The notes: generated by a model not told the origin, from the sequence alone. Positions 54,381 through 64,000 are shown, counted from the first letter of the stretch. The stretch: DNA of 64,000 nt from Chitinophagales bacterium (GCA_013298665.1 JAAFIK010000002.1:1-64000); one strand, 5' to 3'. Numbers and translations are program-made.

Positions 54381-55388
54381 ATGAAGAGAATTTTCTTTCT
54401 GCTAATGGCTGCTTTTACAGTGCTGTCTGCATCTGCACAGGATGATGCCATGAAAAATATGCAGGCAACGGCATCAAAAGATTCTAAAACCGATGGCGGT
54501 ACAACAAGCAAAAACGGCTGGAAAAAGGGCGGCTCTATAAGCATTAACCTTACCCAGGTTGGCAATAGCAACTGGATAGCTGCAGGCGGGGATAAGTTCT
54601 CTCTTTCAACCGCGGCTTCCCTCAATCTTTTTGCTACCAAAACCTGGGGACGCAAAATCTGGGACAATATCCTTGATGTCAACTACGGTTTGGTAAATAC
54701 TACCACGCTGGGGGTTCGCAAAATCAATGACCGTATCGACTTCCTCTCAAAACTAAGTTACAGACCCAAGCAATGGAAAAAGTTCAGCCTGGCCTCTCTG
54801 GCACAACTCCGCAGTCAGCTCACTGATGGATTTGAATACAATTATTTCGGTACTACTGAAAAACGCAGGAACTCCGGCTTCTTTGCCCCTGCTTATATTA
54901 CAATAGTACCCATCGGAGTGGAATGGCGCCCCAATAGCTGGTTTTCAGCGTTTGCTTCACCGCTTTCTGCCCGTTGGACAATCGTAAGCAATGCGCCTTA
55001 CAGCTTTGCCAGCCAGGGAGGTATTTTCGAGGGCAATAATGAAACACCACTTGCCAAACTTTATGGTGTAGATCCTGGCAAAGAGCACCGCGGAGAATTT
55101 GGTTTTTTTGCCACAGCCTCTATGCGTAAAGAGATTATGAAAAATGTACGGTATTTCGGTAAACTGGATATTTATACCGATTATATCAAAAATACGCAGA
55201 ACGTTGACTGGTTCATGACCAACCAATTCCTCCTGAAAGTGAACAAATACATCAACGTAAGTTATAACCTTGATTTGTTGTATGATGATGATGTAAAACA
55301 AAAGCAAACAAACCCATTTGTAAAATCCCGCGCAGTAGGTTTGCAGGTATTATCCACATTGGGTGTAGGGTTTGCTGCTAAATTCTGA
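54381..55388 (+). CDS. DUF3078 family outer-membrane protein
   Basis: A 335-residue exported protein with signal MKRIFFLLMAAFTVLSASAQ. After a polar linker it has the DUF3078 opening GGSISINLTQVGNSNWIAAGGDKFSLS and repeated amphipathic strands with an aromatic C-terminus (LGVGFAAKF), fitting a beta-barrel. Function is unknown. It is typical of Bacteroidota envelopes. A terminator follows at 55417. Confidence 0.85.
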   Translation: MKRIFFLLMAAFTVLSASAQDDAMKNMQATASKDSKTDGGTTSKNGWKKGGSISINLTQVGNSNWIAAGGDKFSLSTAASLNLFATKTWGRKIWDNILDVNYGLVNTTTLGVRKINDRIDFLSKLSYRPKQWKKFSLASLAQLRSQLTDGFEYNYFGTTEKRRNSGFFAPAYITIVPIGVEWRPNSWFSAFASPLSARWTIVSNAPYSFASQGGIFEGNNETPLAKLYGVDPGKEHRGEFGFFATASMRKEIMKNVRYFGKLDIYTDYIKNTQNVDWFMTNQFLLKVNKYINVSYNLDLLYDDDVKQKQTNPFVKSRAVGLQVLSTLGVGFAAKF

Positions 55389-55416
55389 TCGAATCAAACT
55401 AATTGATATTTTTGTC

Positions 55417-55446
55417 TCCCCCGATCCCTGATCGGGGGATTTTTTT
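55417..55446 (+). terminator. Terminator after the DUF3078 gene
   Basis: TCCCCCGAT / ATCGGGGGA stem (55417-55425, 55431-55439) followed by seven T. Confidence 0.9.
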
Positions 55447-55469
55447 ACAGATCATACGAAACAAAACGC

Positions 55470-56282
55470 GTGAATACAACAACTTATCAGATCAAACTCG
55501 ACCAGTTTGAAGGACCATTCGACCTGCTCTTATTCTTTATTGAAAGGGATGAGTTGGATATTTACAACATCCCCATTACCCGTATCATCAACGACTTTCT
55601 CGATTTTATACATTCCACCGGGAAACTCAATATTGAACTCAGCAGTGAGTTTATCCTCTTTGTGAGTACACTTATGCGCATCAAAGCAAAAATGCTGCTG
55701 CCAAGAAAAGAGATCGACGCCCATGGTAATGAAATCGATCCACGCCAGGAACTTATTGATAAGATTCTCGAATACAAGAAGTTCAAGGAAGCTTCTGCCA
55801 AAATGGCTGAAATGGAAGCCGTTCGTATGTTGATGGTTAAACGGGGGAATCTGCAGAAAGAACTGGCCCGGATAGGCGAAGAAGCAGGCGAAGGAACTGA
55901 GATACAGACCCTCACCCTTTTTAAGCTGATGAAGGCCTTCGAAAGAGTGGCAATACGGATTCAGCAACGCAATAACAAACCCGTACATACTGTTGTTCAA
56001 TACAACTATACCATGGAAGGCAGCCGCGAATATATGCTGGAAACCTGCCGGGTGGAAAAAAGTATGTCTTTCGAAAAAATATTTGATACTTGTGAAGACA
56101 GGATACACGCGATATTTCTCTTCCTTGGTATGCTCGAACTCATCCAGCAGAAATACATGAATATCCTCATCGGTGAGGGTCGTAATAATTTCATCATTGA
56201 ATGGAATGATAACCGCGAGGAAGAAAATGCCGGCAGCTCAAATTTTGACGATGCCCCGCTGATTACCCAGGAAACCGAATAA
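55470..56282 (+). CDS. scpA: Segregation and condensation protein A
   Basis: A 270-residue kleisin-family protein. The N-terminal block YQIKLDQFEGPFDLLLFFIERDELDIYNIPI is diagnostic, and the C-terminal winged helix (SFEKIFDTCEDRIHAIFLFLGMLELIQQK) binds the SMC head. The frame begins at GTG (55470), with no nearby ATG that would keep the conserved start, so GTG is the likely start codon. scpB is not adjacent. Confidence 0.94.
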   Translation: MNTTTYQIKLDQFEGPFDLLLFFIERDELDIYNIPITRIINDFLDFIHSTGKLNIELSSEFILFVSTLMRIKAKMLLPRKEIDAHGNEIDPRQELIDKILEYKKFKEASAKMAEMEAVRMLMVKRGNLQKELARIGEEAGEGTEIQTLTLFKLMKAFERVAIRIQQRNNKPVHTVVQYNYTMEGSREYMLETCRVEKSMSFEKIFDTCEDRIHAIFLFLGMLELIQQKYMNILIGEGRNNFIIEWNDNREEENAGSSNFDDAPLITQETE

Positions 56283-56396
56283 CAACCGGCTTTGTCGTCT
56301 GGTTCCCTCCCCGTATGCCAAAATTACCGTCAGGTTACAGAAAACACATCCGGCATTGATTTTGATGTTTAAACATCGAATATAAACTGAAAAGAC

Positions 56397-57110
56397 ATGA
56401 CAACAAAATTCCGCCCCGCAGCAGCCAGGGGTACAGCAGATTATGGCTGGCTGAAAGCCAATTATTCTTTTAGCTTCTCTGGCTATCACGATCCCGCAAA
56501 TGTACATTTTGGTGCACTCCGTGTACTCAACGATGATAGGGTTGCTGGTGGTGGTGGTTTCCCCACCCATCCTCACGATAACATGGAAATTGTAACGATC
56601 CCCCTTCATGGTGCCCTTCAGCATAAAGACAGTACGGGCGGAGCAGGTATTATTAAAGCAGGAGATGTACAGGTGATGAGTGCAGGTACCGGGGTGCAAC
56701 ACTCTGAGTTCAACGCATCCCCTACTGATGAAGTGAACCTGCTGCAATTATGGGTCTTCCCAAAAAAGAGAAATATTGCACCCCGGTACGATCAAAAAAC
56801 ATTTGACCCGGCTCAAAGAAAGAACCGTTGGCAGACATTGGTTTCACCGGAAGAGCAGACAGGTGCTTTATGGATCAATCAGGATGCCGTTTTTTCAATG
56901 GGAAATGCAGATGCAGGCCAATCATTAACATATACCAATACCTTTAATGGTAATGGGGTTTATCTTTTTGTTATTGATGGAGATGTCACTATTAACGGGC
57001 AGGCCATGACCCGTCGGGATGCCCTTGAAATCAATGGCACAGATAGCTTTACTGTTGAAGCTGCTACAGCAGCGCAACTGCTGGCCGTAGAAGTCCCGAT
57101 GTCTTTATAA
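56397..57110 (+). CDS. Pirin family protein
   Basis: A 237-residue bicupin. The N-terminal cupin has the metal ligands in FPTHPHDNMEIVTIPLHG (His, His, and Glu region) and QHSEFNAS. Pirins may be redox-linked regulators or quercetinase-like enzymes; the role here cannot be specified. The stop is 5 bp from the convergent L,D-transpeptidase stop. Confidence 0.93.
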   Translation: MTTKFRPAAARGTADYGWLKANYSFSFSGYHDPANVHFGALRVLNDDRVAGGGGFPTHPHDNMEIVTIPLHGALQHKDSTGGAGIIKAGDVQVMSAGTGVQHSEFNASPTDEVNLLQLWVFPKKRNIAPRYDQKTFDPAQRKNRWQTLVSPEEQTGALWINQDAVFSMGNADAGQSLTYTNTFNGNGVYLFVIDGDVTINGQAMTRRDALEINGTDSFTVEAATAAQLLAVEVPMSL

Positions 57111-57115
57111 AAGCC

Positions 57116-57757
57116 TTAATTGACCACCCACAGCAGTACCGGGCGGTCTGCACCGTCAAGGTAGGCTTTCAAATGTGTAAGAAATTGCGGAGATACTGTG
57201 GGACATCCCCAGCTCAGGCAAATTTCCTCTGGCGCTACCTCACGGTCAGGTACACAGGAGTGGCCGTGGAGTACCACAGCTCTTGCATACGCATTACTGT
57301 TGCTGGCATCAAGGCCATGCAGCTTATACGCAAGGCCAAACTTACCCATGTAAGAGGTGCCGATTCTATACCGGCCAACGGATGTACACAAACTTCCGGG
57401 CTCATTCGAGAATTGAATAACATCGCTGAAGCTGGTACCGCTTCCATGCGTAACAAGTCCTGCGCCAATTACAGAATCCGACTTGAGGTCATATATAAAA
57501 AAGCGGTTTCTGCCCGAAGGCAGCCCCATGTCAACAAGAAAACAATATCGCGTGTTGTAACGATGGGTTTTTGCGTATTGCTCAATAGAAGTTGCGTAAT
57601 TATCCAGTCGCCGGTGTTCTATCCGCCATTCTTCCTCAGCGCTAGTATGCATCGCATTTTTAACCATACTAACCGGACGGTTCTTCTTAAACTTTGAAAG
57701 AATCGCATAAGTACCCAGTCCGGTAACGGCAAGAGCAAGAAAAAGCAACCAGCGCAT
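57116..57757 (-). CDS. L,D-transpeptidase-like protein (YkuD_2 family)
   Basis: A 213-residue protein with an N-terminal membrane or signal segment (WLLFLALAVTGLGTYAI). The catalytic motifs of the YkuD_2 group are visible: SVGRYRIGTSYMGKFG, RAVVLHGHSC (His) and LSWGCPTVSP, with the catalytic Cys in SWGCP. It would cross-link peptidoglycan or anchor proteins. It stands alone. Confidence 0.85.
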   Translation of the reverse strand: MRWLLFLALAVTGLGTYAILSKFKKNRPVSMVKNAMHTSAEEEWRIEHRRLDNYATSIEQYAKTHRYNTRYCFLVDMGLPSGRNRFFIYDLKSDSVIGAGLVTHGSGTSFSDVIQFSNEPGSLCTSVGRYRIGTSYMGKFGLAYKLHGLDASNSNAYARAVVLHGHSCVPDREVAPEEICLSWGCPTVSPQFLTHLKAYLDGADRPVLLWVVN

Positions 57758-57919
57758 ACTTTTAGGCTTTGATGTGATATAAACGGCGGCACTTCATCAT
57801 TCAGGCTATCTGCGCATGATGCCAATATTACACTTCATGATTGGCACCATATGATGCTTAACGAAGCGGGTTCCATAAAATTTTACCGGAATTGTTAAAG
57901 AAATTAAAAAGTAAGCCAT

Positions 57920-57950
57920 AAAAACTACCTGCCGTTAAGAGGTGGTTTTT
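57920..57950 (-). terminator. Terminator of dxs
   Basis: AAAAACTACCT / AGGTGGTTTTT stem with one G-U pair and a 9-base loop, downstream of the dxs stop on the minus strand. T-runs face both ways. Confidence 0.65.
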
Positions 57951-57967
57951 TATAACAATAAGTATGT

Positions 57968-59890
57968 TTATATGGATAGTACCCTTACGTTTGCCATAGC
58001 CCGAAGGGCATCAGCAATACTTGCGGCATCAATACCGATTTCCTGATAAAGTTCCTTCGGTGTGCCATGTTCTACCAGCCTGTCTGGGATACCCATTATT
58101 TTCACTTCGGCGCTGTAACCGTTTGCAGCCATAAACTCAAGTACTGCAGACCCAAAACCGCCTGCAACAGTTCCATCCTCCACCGTAATAACCTTCTTAT
58201 AACGTGCAAAGACTTCATGAAGCAGATTTGTATCCAGTGGTTTTACAAAACGCATGTCGTAATGCCCGGGGTTGATCCCGTCACTATTAACCGTACGGAT
58301 AGCACTGGCAGCAAAATTACCGGGATGACCGATCGTGAGCACAGCGATATCATTCCCGTCTTTCAGTTTACGTCCTGTACCAATCGTAATGGCTTTCATC
58401 GCCGTTCTCCATTCGGGCATCACTCCCTCGCCACGCGGATAACGGATCACAAACGGCAAAGTGGTACTTTCCAATTGTGCGGTGTACATCAGGTTGCGCA
58501 ATTCTGACTCATTCATTGGTGCGCTCACAATGAGGTTGGGGATGCAGCGCATATAGGCTATGTCGTAACAGCCGTGGTGTGTTGGTCCGTCTTCACCCAC
58601 CAGTCCCGCACGATCAAGACAGAATACCACGGGTAATTTCTGGATGGCCACATCATGTACCACCTGGTCGTATGCACGTTGCATAAACGATGAGTAAATG
58701 TTGCAAAATACCCGAAGCCCCTGCGTAGCCATACCGGCACTTACCGTAACAGCGTGCTGCTCGCAAATGCCTACATCAAACGCACGATCCGGCATCTTAT
58801 CCATCATCAGCTTCAGGGAAGAGCCGCTGGGCATAGCCGGTGTGATGCCAAAAATGGTGTCATTCTGCTCTGCCAGTTCAATAAGGGTATGGCCAAATAC
58901 ATCCTGATACTTGGGTGGCTGTGGCAGGTCAAATTTTTTCTTTACGATTTCACCCGTGAGTTTATCAAAAAGACCGGGAGCATGCCATTTGGTTTGATCC
59001 TTTTCGGCCAGTTCATAACCTTTGCCCTTTACTGTTTTGATATGCAGCAACTTAGGACCGGGAATATCCCTCAAGTCGCGCAGCGTATCCACCAGTTTAG
59101 TGATATTATGACCGTCAATAGGGCCGAAATAGCGGAGATTGAGGGCTTCAAAGAGATTGCTGCTCTTATTAACCATCCCTTTAATCCCCTCTTTCAGTTT
59201 ACCCGCCATCTCACGACTGAAAGTTTTGCCAGCGGGTAATTTGCCCAGCAGTTTCCATACCGTATCTTTAAAATCGTTGTAGGTATGTGAAGTTGTAATA
59301 TCAGTGAGGTATTCTTTAAGCGCCCCAACATTGGGGTCGATACTCATACAATTGTCATTCAGGATAATCAGTACATTGCTTTTGGCAATACCAGCATGAT
59401 TCATTGCTTCAAATGCCATACCCGCCGTCATTGCGCCATCACCGATGATGGCCACATGCTGGCGATCCTTTTCACCCTTATAATAGCTGGCCATAGCCAT
59501 ACCAAGTGCTGCGGAAATGGAGGTGGAAGAGTGCCCTACGCCAAACGTGTCATATTCACTCTCACTCCGTTTGGGGAAACCGCTCAACCCTCCATATTTG
59601 CGATTAGTGGGAAAATTGTCGCGGCGACCCGTGAGTATTTTATGCCCGTAAGCCTGATGGCCAACATCCCATACCAACTGGTCATATGGCGTATTAAATA
59701 CGTAGTGCAGGGCTACTGATAATTCAACCACACCTAGGCTGGCACCAAAATGCCCGCCGTGTACACTCACAACATCCACAATATATTGGCGTAACTCATC
59801 ACACAATTGGTGCAAGTGAGTCCTGTCGATTTTTTTAAGATCAACGGGATTATTGATTCCCGCCAAAAGCGCCCCTGGCTTTATTTCCAT
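57968..59890 (-). CDS. dxs: 1-Deoxy-D-xylulose-5-phosphate synthase
   Basis: About 640 residues from MEIKPGALLAG. TPP site GDGAMTAGMAFEAMNHAG...ILNDNCMS; HQAYGHKILTGRR and GRGEGVMPEW-like C-terminal motifs; DRAGLVGEDGPTHHG in the transketolase middle domain. It condenses pyruvate and glyceraldehyde-3-phosphate for isoprenoids and thiamin. A TTG eight codons earlier is in frame but lies on the promoter box, so ATG 59888-59890 is preferred. Confidence 0.96.
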   Translation of the reverse strand: MEIKPGALLAGINNPVDLKKIDRTHLHQLCDELRQYIVDVVSVHGGHFGASLGVVELSVALHYVFNTPYDQLVWDVGHQAYGHKILTGRRDNFPTNRKYGGLSGFPKRSESEYDTFGVGHSSTSISAALGMAMASYYKGEKDRQHVAIIGDGAMTAGMAFEAMNHAGIAKSNVLIILNDNCMSIDPNVGALKEYLTDITTSHTYNDFKDTVWKLLGKLPAGKTFSREMAGKLKEGIKGMVNKSSNLFEALNLRYFGPIDGHNITKLVDTLRDLRDIPGPKLLHIKTVKGKGYELAEKDQTKWHAPGLFDKLTGEIVKKKFDLPQPPKYQDVFGHTLIELAEQNDTIFGITPAMPSGSSLKLMMDKMPDRAFDVGICEQHAVTVSAGMATQGLRVFCNIYSSFMQRAYDQVVHDVAIQKLPVVFCLDRAGLVGEDGPTHHGCYDIAYMRCIPNLIVSAPMNESELRNLMYTAQLESTTLPFVIRYPRGEGVMPEWRTAMKAITIGTGRKLKDGNDIAVLTIGHPGNFAASAIRTVNSDGINPGHYDMRFVKPLDTNLLHEVFARYKKVITVEDGTVAGGFGSAVLEFMAANGYSAEVKIMGIPDRLVEHGTPKELYQEIGIDAASIADALRAMANVRVLSI

Positions 59891-59911
59891 ATCTGCTGGC
59901 AATTTTACACG

Positions 59912-59919
59912 CAAAGGTA
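59912..59919 (-). promoter_or_regulatory. -7 promoter box of dxs
   Basis: The minus strand reads TACCTTTG, 21 bp before the dxs ATG. No TPP riboswitch is seen. Confidence 0.55.
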
Positions 59920-60003
59920 TGATTTTTGTTTACAGCCCCACCGTTAAAATAATACAAAAACCGGCGTGAAAAGTTGAATAATGACGAGGCTGGGTAGAGA
60001 AAA

Positions 60004-60528
60004 CTAAATAATATGAAACTTATAGGAGCCGGTAATCAGTCCGCTGCCTTTTTTATCCCAGATACGAAAATTAACGATTACATAGTGCTTCTTATTCCTG
60101 ATTTCTGTAATCTTTGCTTTTAGCGTCACATAACGTGCATCGCTTGCTGCCACCCCCGACGCAGTGTACGCCGAAAAAAGATCATCGGCCTTAAGTACTT
60201 CATAACCATTGCTGAGCTTTATGATTTCGCCTGCACCCGGAAAAGCCTTGCCTCCCTCCTCAGTCCAGCCACTCTCTATAATGACCATCATATTAACCGT
60301 CTGGTTGAGTGTTACGCGATTATTGGCCGGTACCGGACGCTGATCGTCAAAAACCAAAAAAGCATTGCTTACCTTAAACCCCTGCGCATTAATCCGGATA
60401 CCGTTTTTAAAAACAGCAGGGGCAACAGCCTTTTTGGGCACTGCAGGCATTCGCTGTTGTGCCTCACAAGGCTGCACAACAAATAAGGGGATCATAACAG
60501 CAAATAGATTTCGTAATAGACAACGCAT
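60004..60528 (-). CDS. Secreted hypothetical protein
   Basis: A 174-residue exported protein; signal MRCLLRNLFAVMIPLFVVQPCEAQQ. The mature part is beta-rich with GFKVSNAFLVFDDQRPVP and VIIESGWTEEGGKAFPGAGE, no motif I recognise. It lies between dxs and the second SusC gene on the opposite strand. Function unknown. Confidence 0.65.
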   Translation of the reverse strand: MRCLLRNLFAVMIPLFVVQPCEAQQRMPAVPKKAVAPAVFKNGIRINAQGFKVSNAFLVFDDQRPVPANNRVTLNQTVNMMVIIESGWTEEGGKAFPGAGEIIKLSNGYEVLKADDLFSAYTASGVAASDARYVTLKAKITEIRNKKHYVIVNFRIWDKKGSGLITGSYKFHII

Positions 60529-60652
60529 AATTTTTTATTTGCAATATGAACATTATCCATTGGAAATGCAAACATTGGCCATCTTTTTAAATATTTGCAG
60601 AATAATAGGGACACAATTATCATTCATCACATAAAAGCAGCATTTTATTAAC

Positions 60653-60660
60653 TATTTTTG
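60653..60660 (+). promoter_or_regulatory. -7 promoter box of the second SusC gene
   Basis: TATTTTTG lies 80 bp upstream of the chosen start (60741), leaving a longer leader than elsewhere. It also sits 8 bp from an in-frame ATG at 60669, which is less likely as the true start because the signal peptide begins later. Confidence 0.45.
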
Positions 60661-60740
60661 TCCGAAATATGCATAGAGAATCATTTAAGGTATTGTTAAA
60701 TCTTTCTCTTTCCGATTACAAAAACTCAAAATTTCTGATT

Positions 60741-63719
60741 ATGAAAAAAATGTACGCAATGCTTGCGGCGATGTTGCTGTTGTTCGCAGGTGTTTATGCA
60801 CAGGGTACTATTCGTGGTACCGTAAAAGACGAAGGTGGTACTCCTTTACAAGGTGCTTCCGTCAGGGCAGGTAAAACAGTGGTGGTAACAGATGCAAATG
60901 GCGTTTTTACCATTGCAGTAGCCAGGGATACCAAAATCGATATTACTTACAGCGGAATGACTCCATTAACCGTAAGTGCTGCAGACGGTATGGTGATTAC
61001 CCTTATCAGAAATATAAAGCAGGTGGAAGATGTGGTGGTTACAGGTTATTCCACACGCTCAAGGCGATCCAGCATCGGATCAGCATCCACTATTTCCATC
61101 GATGATATCCGCACACAGCCCAATGCCTCCTTCGACCAGATGCTCCAGGGTCAGGCACCGGGTCTGAATGTAAAGACAGGCTCAGGCCAGCCCGGACGTA
61201 GTGCAGATGTGATCATACGTGGTAAGGGATCGGTAAACGGTTCAACAGCCCCCCTCTATATTGTAGATGGTGTGGAGGTACGTGCCGGAGACTTCAGCAG
61301 CATCAACCAGAACGATTTTGAATCGATTACTGTATTGAAAGATGCCGCGACCACAGCATTATACGGCAGCCGTGGCGCCAATGGTGTAATCGTTGTAACT
61401 ACCCGCAAAGGAAAAGCCGGCAGGTTACGTCTTGCATATGATGTACAATTGGGTACAGCGAGCCTGCCCAAAAATCAACTCGAGTTGATGAACACACAGG
61501 AAAAACTTGATTTCGAAATCAATATGGCTGGTAATCCCTGGGGCTGGACACCCGCCGAGGTTACAGCATTCAGGAAAGTCAATGTCAACTGGAACGATTA
61601 TGTATTCAGAAAGGCAAAAATGCAATCGCACCAACTGTCGGCATCAGGTGGTACTGATAAAACAACCTTCTACTCTTCATTTTCCTATTACAAAGAAGAT
61701 GGTGTAACCCTTAACACAGGCATTGAAAAATACAACGGCCGCCTCAATATCGCACATACCGAGAATAAAGTAAAAATTGGTGTAAACCTTTCCGGGGGCT
61801 GGTCAAATTTTGTGGGCACACCCGAAGGTAACCAGAGCGTAGGATCTCCGCTCAATACCGTTATCTGGGCACTGCCCTATGAGACGCCTTATGACGCAGA
61901 TGGTAAATACACCAACTCAGTACAGTTTCCCTTCTGGCTCAACCCTATTGAAGACCTGACGGAAAACAGGAACTCAAGCTGGCAGTTGAAAGGAACCGGT
62001 AATGTGTACCTCGAATACAAATTACCTTTCATCAAAAACCTTACTTACAGGCTCAATGCTGGTGGCGACTATTCGCAATTTGAAGGTTTCCGCATCATCA
62101 AGAACGGCACACAAAGCGCCAATCAGAATACAGCTTTCGGACAAACTTTTCGTGGCAGTGGTGAAGTTACCAGGAGCCTGAGCCGCCGTTTTAAAATGAC
62201 GGTTACCCATAGCCTCACCCACAGGATCACTTTTGGTAAAAGCAATGAACACAACCTGACCTCCTCATTGTTTACAGAGTTTATCAAAAACGATGGCCGC
62301 AGTTTCAACTATACAGGATATGGCGTACTCCTGCCGTTTGGCAGCGAAGCAGGACTGGTTGCCGGTACTGCTGCCAATGGGTTTATTCCCGTTGTTGGGG
62401 GTGGCTTTCCTGAAAACAGTACACTACTCTCCTATTTTGCATCCGCAGATTATTCTTATAAGAACAGGTATTACCTCACCCTTGCCGGCCGTTCTGACGG
62501 GGCTTCAAAGTTGAGTCCGAAAAATCGTTGGACACAATATGGCTCAGTAGGTGCAGCATGGCTGGTAAGCGATGAATCTTTCTTTAATGTAAGGGCCATC
62601 AACTACCTGAAACTACGCGCCAGCTTTGGTAGTGTGGGCAACCAGAACGGAATTGGTGATTTCCCCTCACAACAGCAGTTTGGAAGGGGTACTTATGGTG
62701 GCGGTGGCACATTACAAACAAACAGTCTCGGTAATAATGATCTTACCTGGGAAAAAAGGCAGACCAGTAATCTTGGCCTTGATGTTGAACTCCTGAAAGG
62801 CCGTATCCGGACTACCATCGAAGTATATAAGAGCCTGACAAAGGGCTTGTATTTCAATCCGTATGTACCGGCTACCAGTGGTGGTGGTGGTGTAGTCCTC
62901 AGTAATGCAGGCAGCATGGAAAATAAGGGGGTTGAATTAACAGTTGGTGTTAAAATCATTGATACCCGTGATTTCAAATGGCGGATTGATGCCAACTATG
63001 CGTACAACAAAAACACCATCAAATCCCTGCCCAATGGCCAGGAAAGACAATTGTACAACAGCTTCCAGGTATTACAGGTTGGTAAACCATACAACAGTTT
63101 TTACCTGGTAAAATATGCCGGCGTAAACCCTGCTAACGGTAATTCGCAATATTATAAGGCTGATGGGAGTATAACAGAAACTTACAGTACAAACGATCTG
63201 GCGGTATTGGGTACCAGCGATGCTCCAAGCAATGCCGGTTTAACCACCACCTTCAACTATAAGGGCATTGAATTGTCTGCTTTTGGCGTACTCTCTACCG
63301 GCAACTATATATACAACAATGCGAGACTTAATGTAGAAAACTCTGGTTATACCACTTCAGGTTTCGCCAAAAATGCACTTACAGCCTGGACAGCTCCGGG
63401 GCAGACAACCCGGTTCCCAAGGCTTGATGAGTTCACACAAAGCCAAACCACCAGGTTTCTGGAAAAAGGTGATTTCTTCCGCTTGCGCAATGTAATCCTG
63501 TCCTACAATCTGCCTAAGTCTTTACTGGATAAAATGAAGATCCAGGGTTTAAGGATATTTGTTCAGGGACAGAACCTTTATACAAAATTCGATTTCCAGG
63601 GATGGGATCCTGAAGTGTCTACCATCAATGACGCAGATCCCAACTCCAATGCCTCTGTTAGTGGTGCCCAATACCCAACCTTGAAAAGGGTTACATTCGG
63701 TGCAAGCATTACCTTTTAA
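60741..63719 (+). CDS. SusC/RagA-type TonB-dependent transporter (second copy)
   Basis: About 992 residues from MKKMYAMLAAMLLLFAGVYAQG, a typical signal peptide; the frame is open 24 codons upstream. Carboxypeptidase-D-like repeat GTPLQGASVRAG, plug with VEDVVVTGYSTRSRR, IYIVDGVEVRAG-like box, ITVLKDAATTALYGSRGANGVIVVTTRKGKAGRLR, and a long barrel ending in TLKRVTFGASITF. It pairs with the SusD gene that begins 17 bp later. Confidence 0.95.
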   Translation: MKKMYAMLAAMLLLFAGVYAQGTIRGTVKDEGGTPLQGASVRAGKTVVVTDANGVFTIAVARDTKIDITYSGMTPLTVSAADGMVITLIRNIKQVEDVVVTGYSTRSRRSSIGSASTISIDDIRTQPNASFDQMLQGQAPGLNVKTGSGQPGRSADVIIRGKGSVNGSTAPLYIVDGVEVRAGDFSSINQNDFESITVLKDAATTALYGSRGANGVIVVTTRKGKAGRLRLAYDVQLGTASLPKNQLELMNTQEKLDFEINMAGNPWGWTPAEVTAFRKVNVNWNDYVFRKAKMQSHQLSASGGTDKTTFYSSFSYYKEDGVTLNTGIEKYNGRLNIAHTENKVKIGVNLSGGWSNFVGTPEGNQSVGSPLNTVIWALPYETPYDADGKYTNSVQFPFWLNPIEDLTENRNSSWQLKGTGNVYLEYKLPFIKNLTYRLNAGGDYSQFEGFRIIKNGTQSANQNTAFGQTFRGSGEVTRSLSRRFKMTVTHSLTHRITFGKSNEHNLTSSLFTEFIKNDGRSFNYTGYGVLLPFGSEAGLVAGTAANGFIPVVGGGFPENSTLLSYFASADYSYKNRYYLTLAGRSDGASKLSPKNRWTQYGSVGAAWLVSDESFFNVRAINYLKLRASFGSVGNQNGIGDFPSQQQFGRGTYGGGGTLQTNSLGNNDLTWEKRQTSNLGLDVELLKGRIRTTIEVYKSLTKGLYFNPYVPATSGGGGVVLSNAGSMENKGVELTVGVKIIDTRDFKWRIDANYAYNKNTIKSLPNGQERQLYNSFQVLQVGKPYNSFYLVKYAGVNPANGNSQYYKADGSITETYSTNDLAVLGTSDAPSNAGLTTTFNYKGIELSAFGVLSTGNYIYNNARLNVENSGYTTSGFAKNALTAWTAPGQTTRFPRLDEFTQSQTTRFLEKGDFFRLRNVILSYNLPKSLLDKMKIQGLRIFVQGQNLYTKFDFQGWDPEVSTINDADPNSNASVSGAQYPTLKRVTFGASITF

Positions 63720-63736
63720 TCTTTAAATTCAGAAAA

Positions 63737-64000
63737 ATGAAACGTTTTATTAATATATTTTCGATCATGCTTGTTACAGCAGCCCTGGTACTCCCGGGTT
63801 GTACCAAGCAATTAGACACGCGACCTGATACCGTATTGACATCGCTCCGCACTTTTGATGACATCAAAAATGCACTCAATGGTTGTTACGATGGCTTTCA
63901 AAGCAACAATTACTACAACAGCCCTGCAGCATCCGGATCCGGCAGCGGCTGGAGTACCATTCCCGACCTGATGGGGGATGATTATATTGAAGCATTGGAA
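63737..64000 (+). CDS. RagB/SusD family lipoprotein (partial)
   Basis: The first 88 codons are present. The signal is MKRFINIFSIMLVTAALVLPGCTKQ, with a lipobox ending in PGC. LDTRPDTVLTSLRTFDDIKNALNGCYDGF is the standard SusD opening. The gene runs off the right edge. It is the binding partner of the SusC just upstream. Confidence 0.88.
   Translation, partial: MKRFINIFSIMLVTAALVLPGCTKQLDTRPDTVLTSLRTFDDIKNALNGCYDGFQSNNYYNSPAASGSGSGWSTIPDLMGDDYIEALE

Noticed and set aside
59891-60003. TPP riboswitch upstream of dxs
   Set aside because: No conserved TPP-riboswitch sequence is present; the promoter box lies 21 bp from the start.

Overview
The window reads as chromosome of a Bacteroidota bacterium, most likely of the Chitinophagaceae. 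Several signs point there: two SusC/SusD-type outer-membrane pairs, type IX secretion (T9SS) sorting domains of both type A and type B, lipoproteins of the SCKK type, gyrase, fumarase and IleRS of Bacteroidota type, and recurrent TAnnTTTG -7 promoter boxes just upstream of start codons. Coding density is high, G+C looks moderate, and no phage, transposase or CRISPR array is visible.

Layout. 1-6.4 kb is accessory: the start of a secreted protein at the edge, a Crp/Fnr-like regulator, a small conserved hypothetical, an 860-bp gene-free block of degenerate 21-bp GTAC-centred repeats, a two-gene module of P-loop NTPase and DUF262/DUF1524 (GmrSD-like) protein, and a SatD/DUF3307 pair preceded by an array of operator-like repeats. 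6.6-7.6 kb: a tRNA-Ser(GGA) with a decayed neighbouring copy, and a TatD nuclease. 7.7-11.6 kb: two paralogous lipoproteins around a polysaccharide deacetylase, then a third lipoprotein. 11.7-17.3 kb: gltX, a B12-binding protein, and the circularly permuted ATP-grasp / alpha-E / transglutaminase operon. 17.4-24.3 kb (minus): SusC, SusD, lipoprotein, di-haem peroxidase and TRIC channel in one probable operon. 24.4-31.5 kb: a T9SS-A beta-propeller protein, a small PLDc_N-like membrane protein, enoyl-CoA hydratase, fumC and gyrB. 31.8-35.6 kb: AraC regulator, TonB receptor and HmuY, a probable haem-uptake locus. 36.5-40 kb: a very large T9SS-B adhesin-like protein. 40.1-60.5 kb is mostly housekeeping: ileS, a DksA-like protein, GNAT, MsbA-like exporter, rbfA, LolC/E-like permease, a transketolase N-terminal half, WecA/MraY-like transferase, frr, a fatty-acid hydroxylase-like protein, EamA, mscL, DUF3078, scpA, pirin, L,D-transpeptidase, dxs and a secreted hypothetical. 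60.7-64 kb: a second SusC/SusD pair cut by the window end.

The best candidates for something undescribed are the NTPase + DUF262/DUF1524 module (possible anti-phage defence), the SatD operator array, the 21-bp GTAC repeats with a perfect 34-bp palindrome, a G8 tract inside the haem-receptor gene, and the Cys-rich insert in the AraC regulator beside it. All calls come from reading the sequence; no database search was run.
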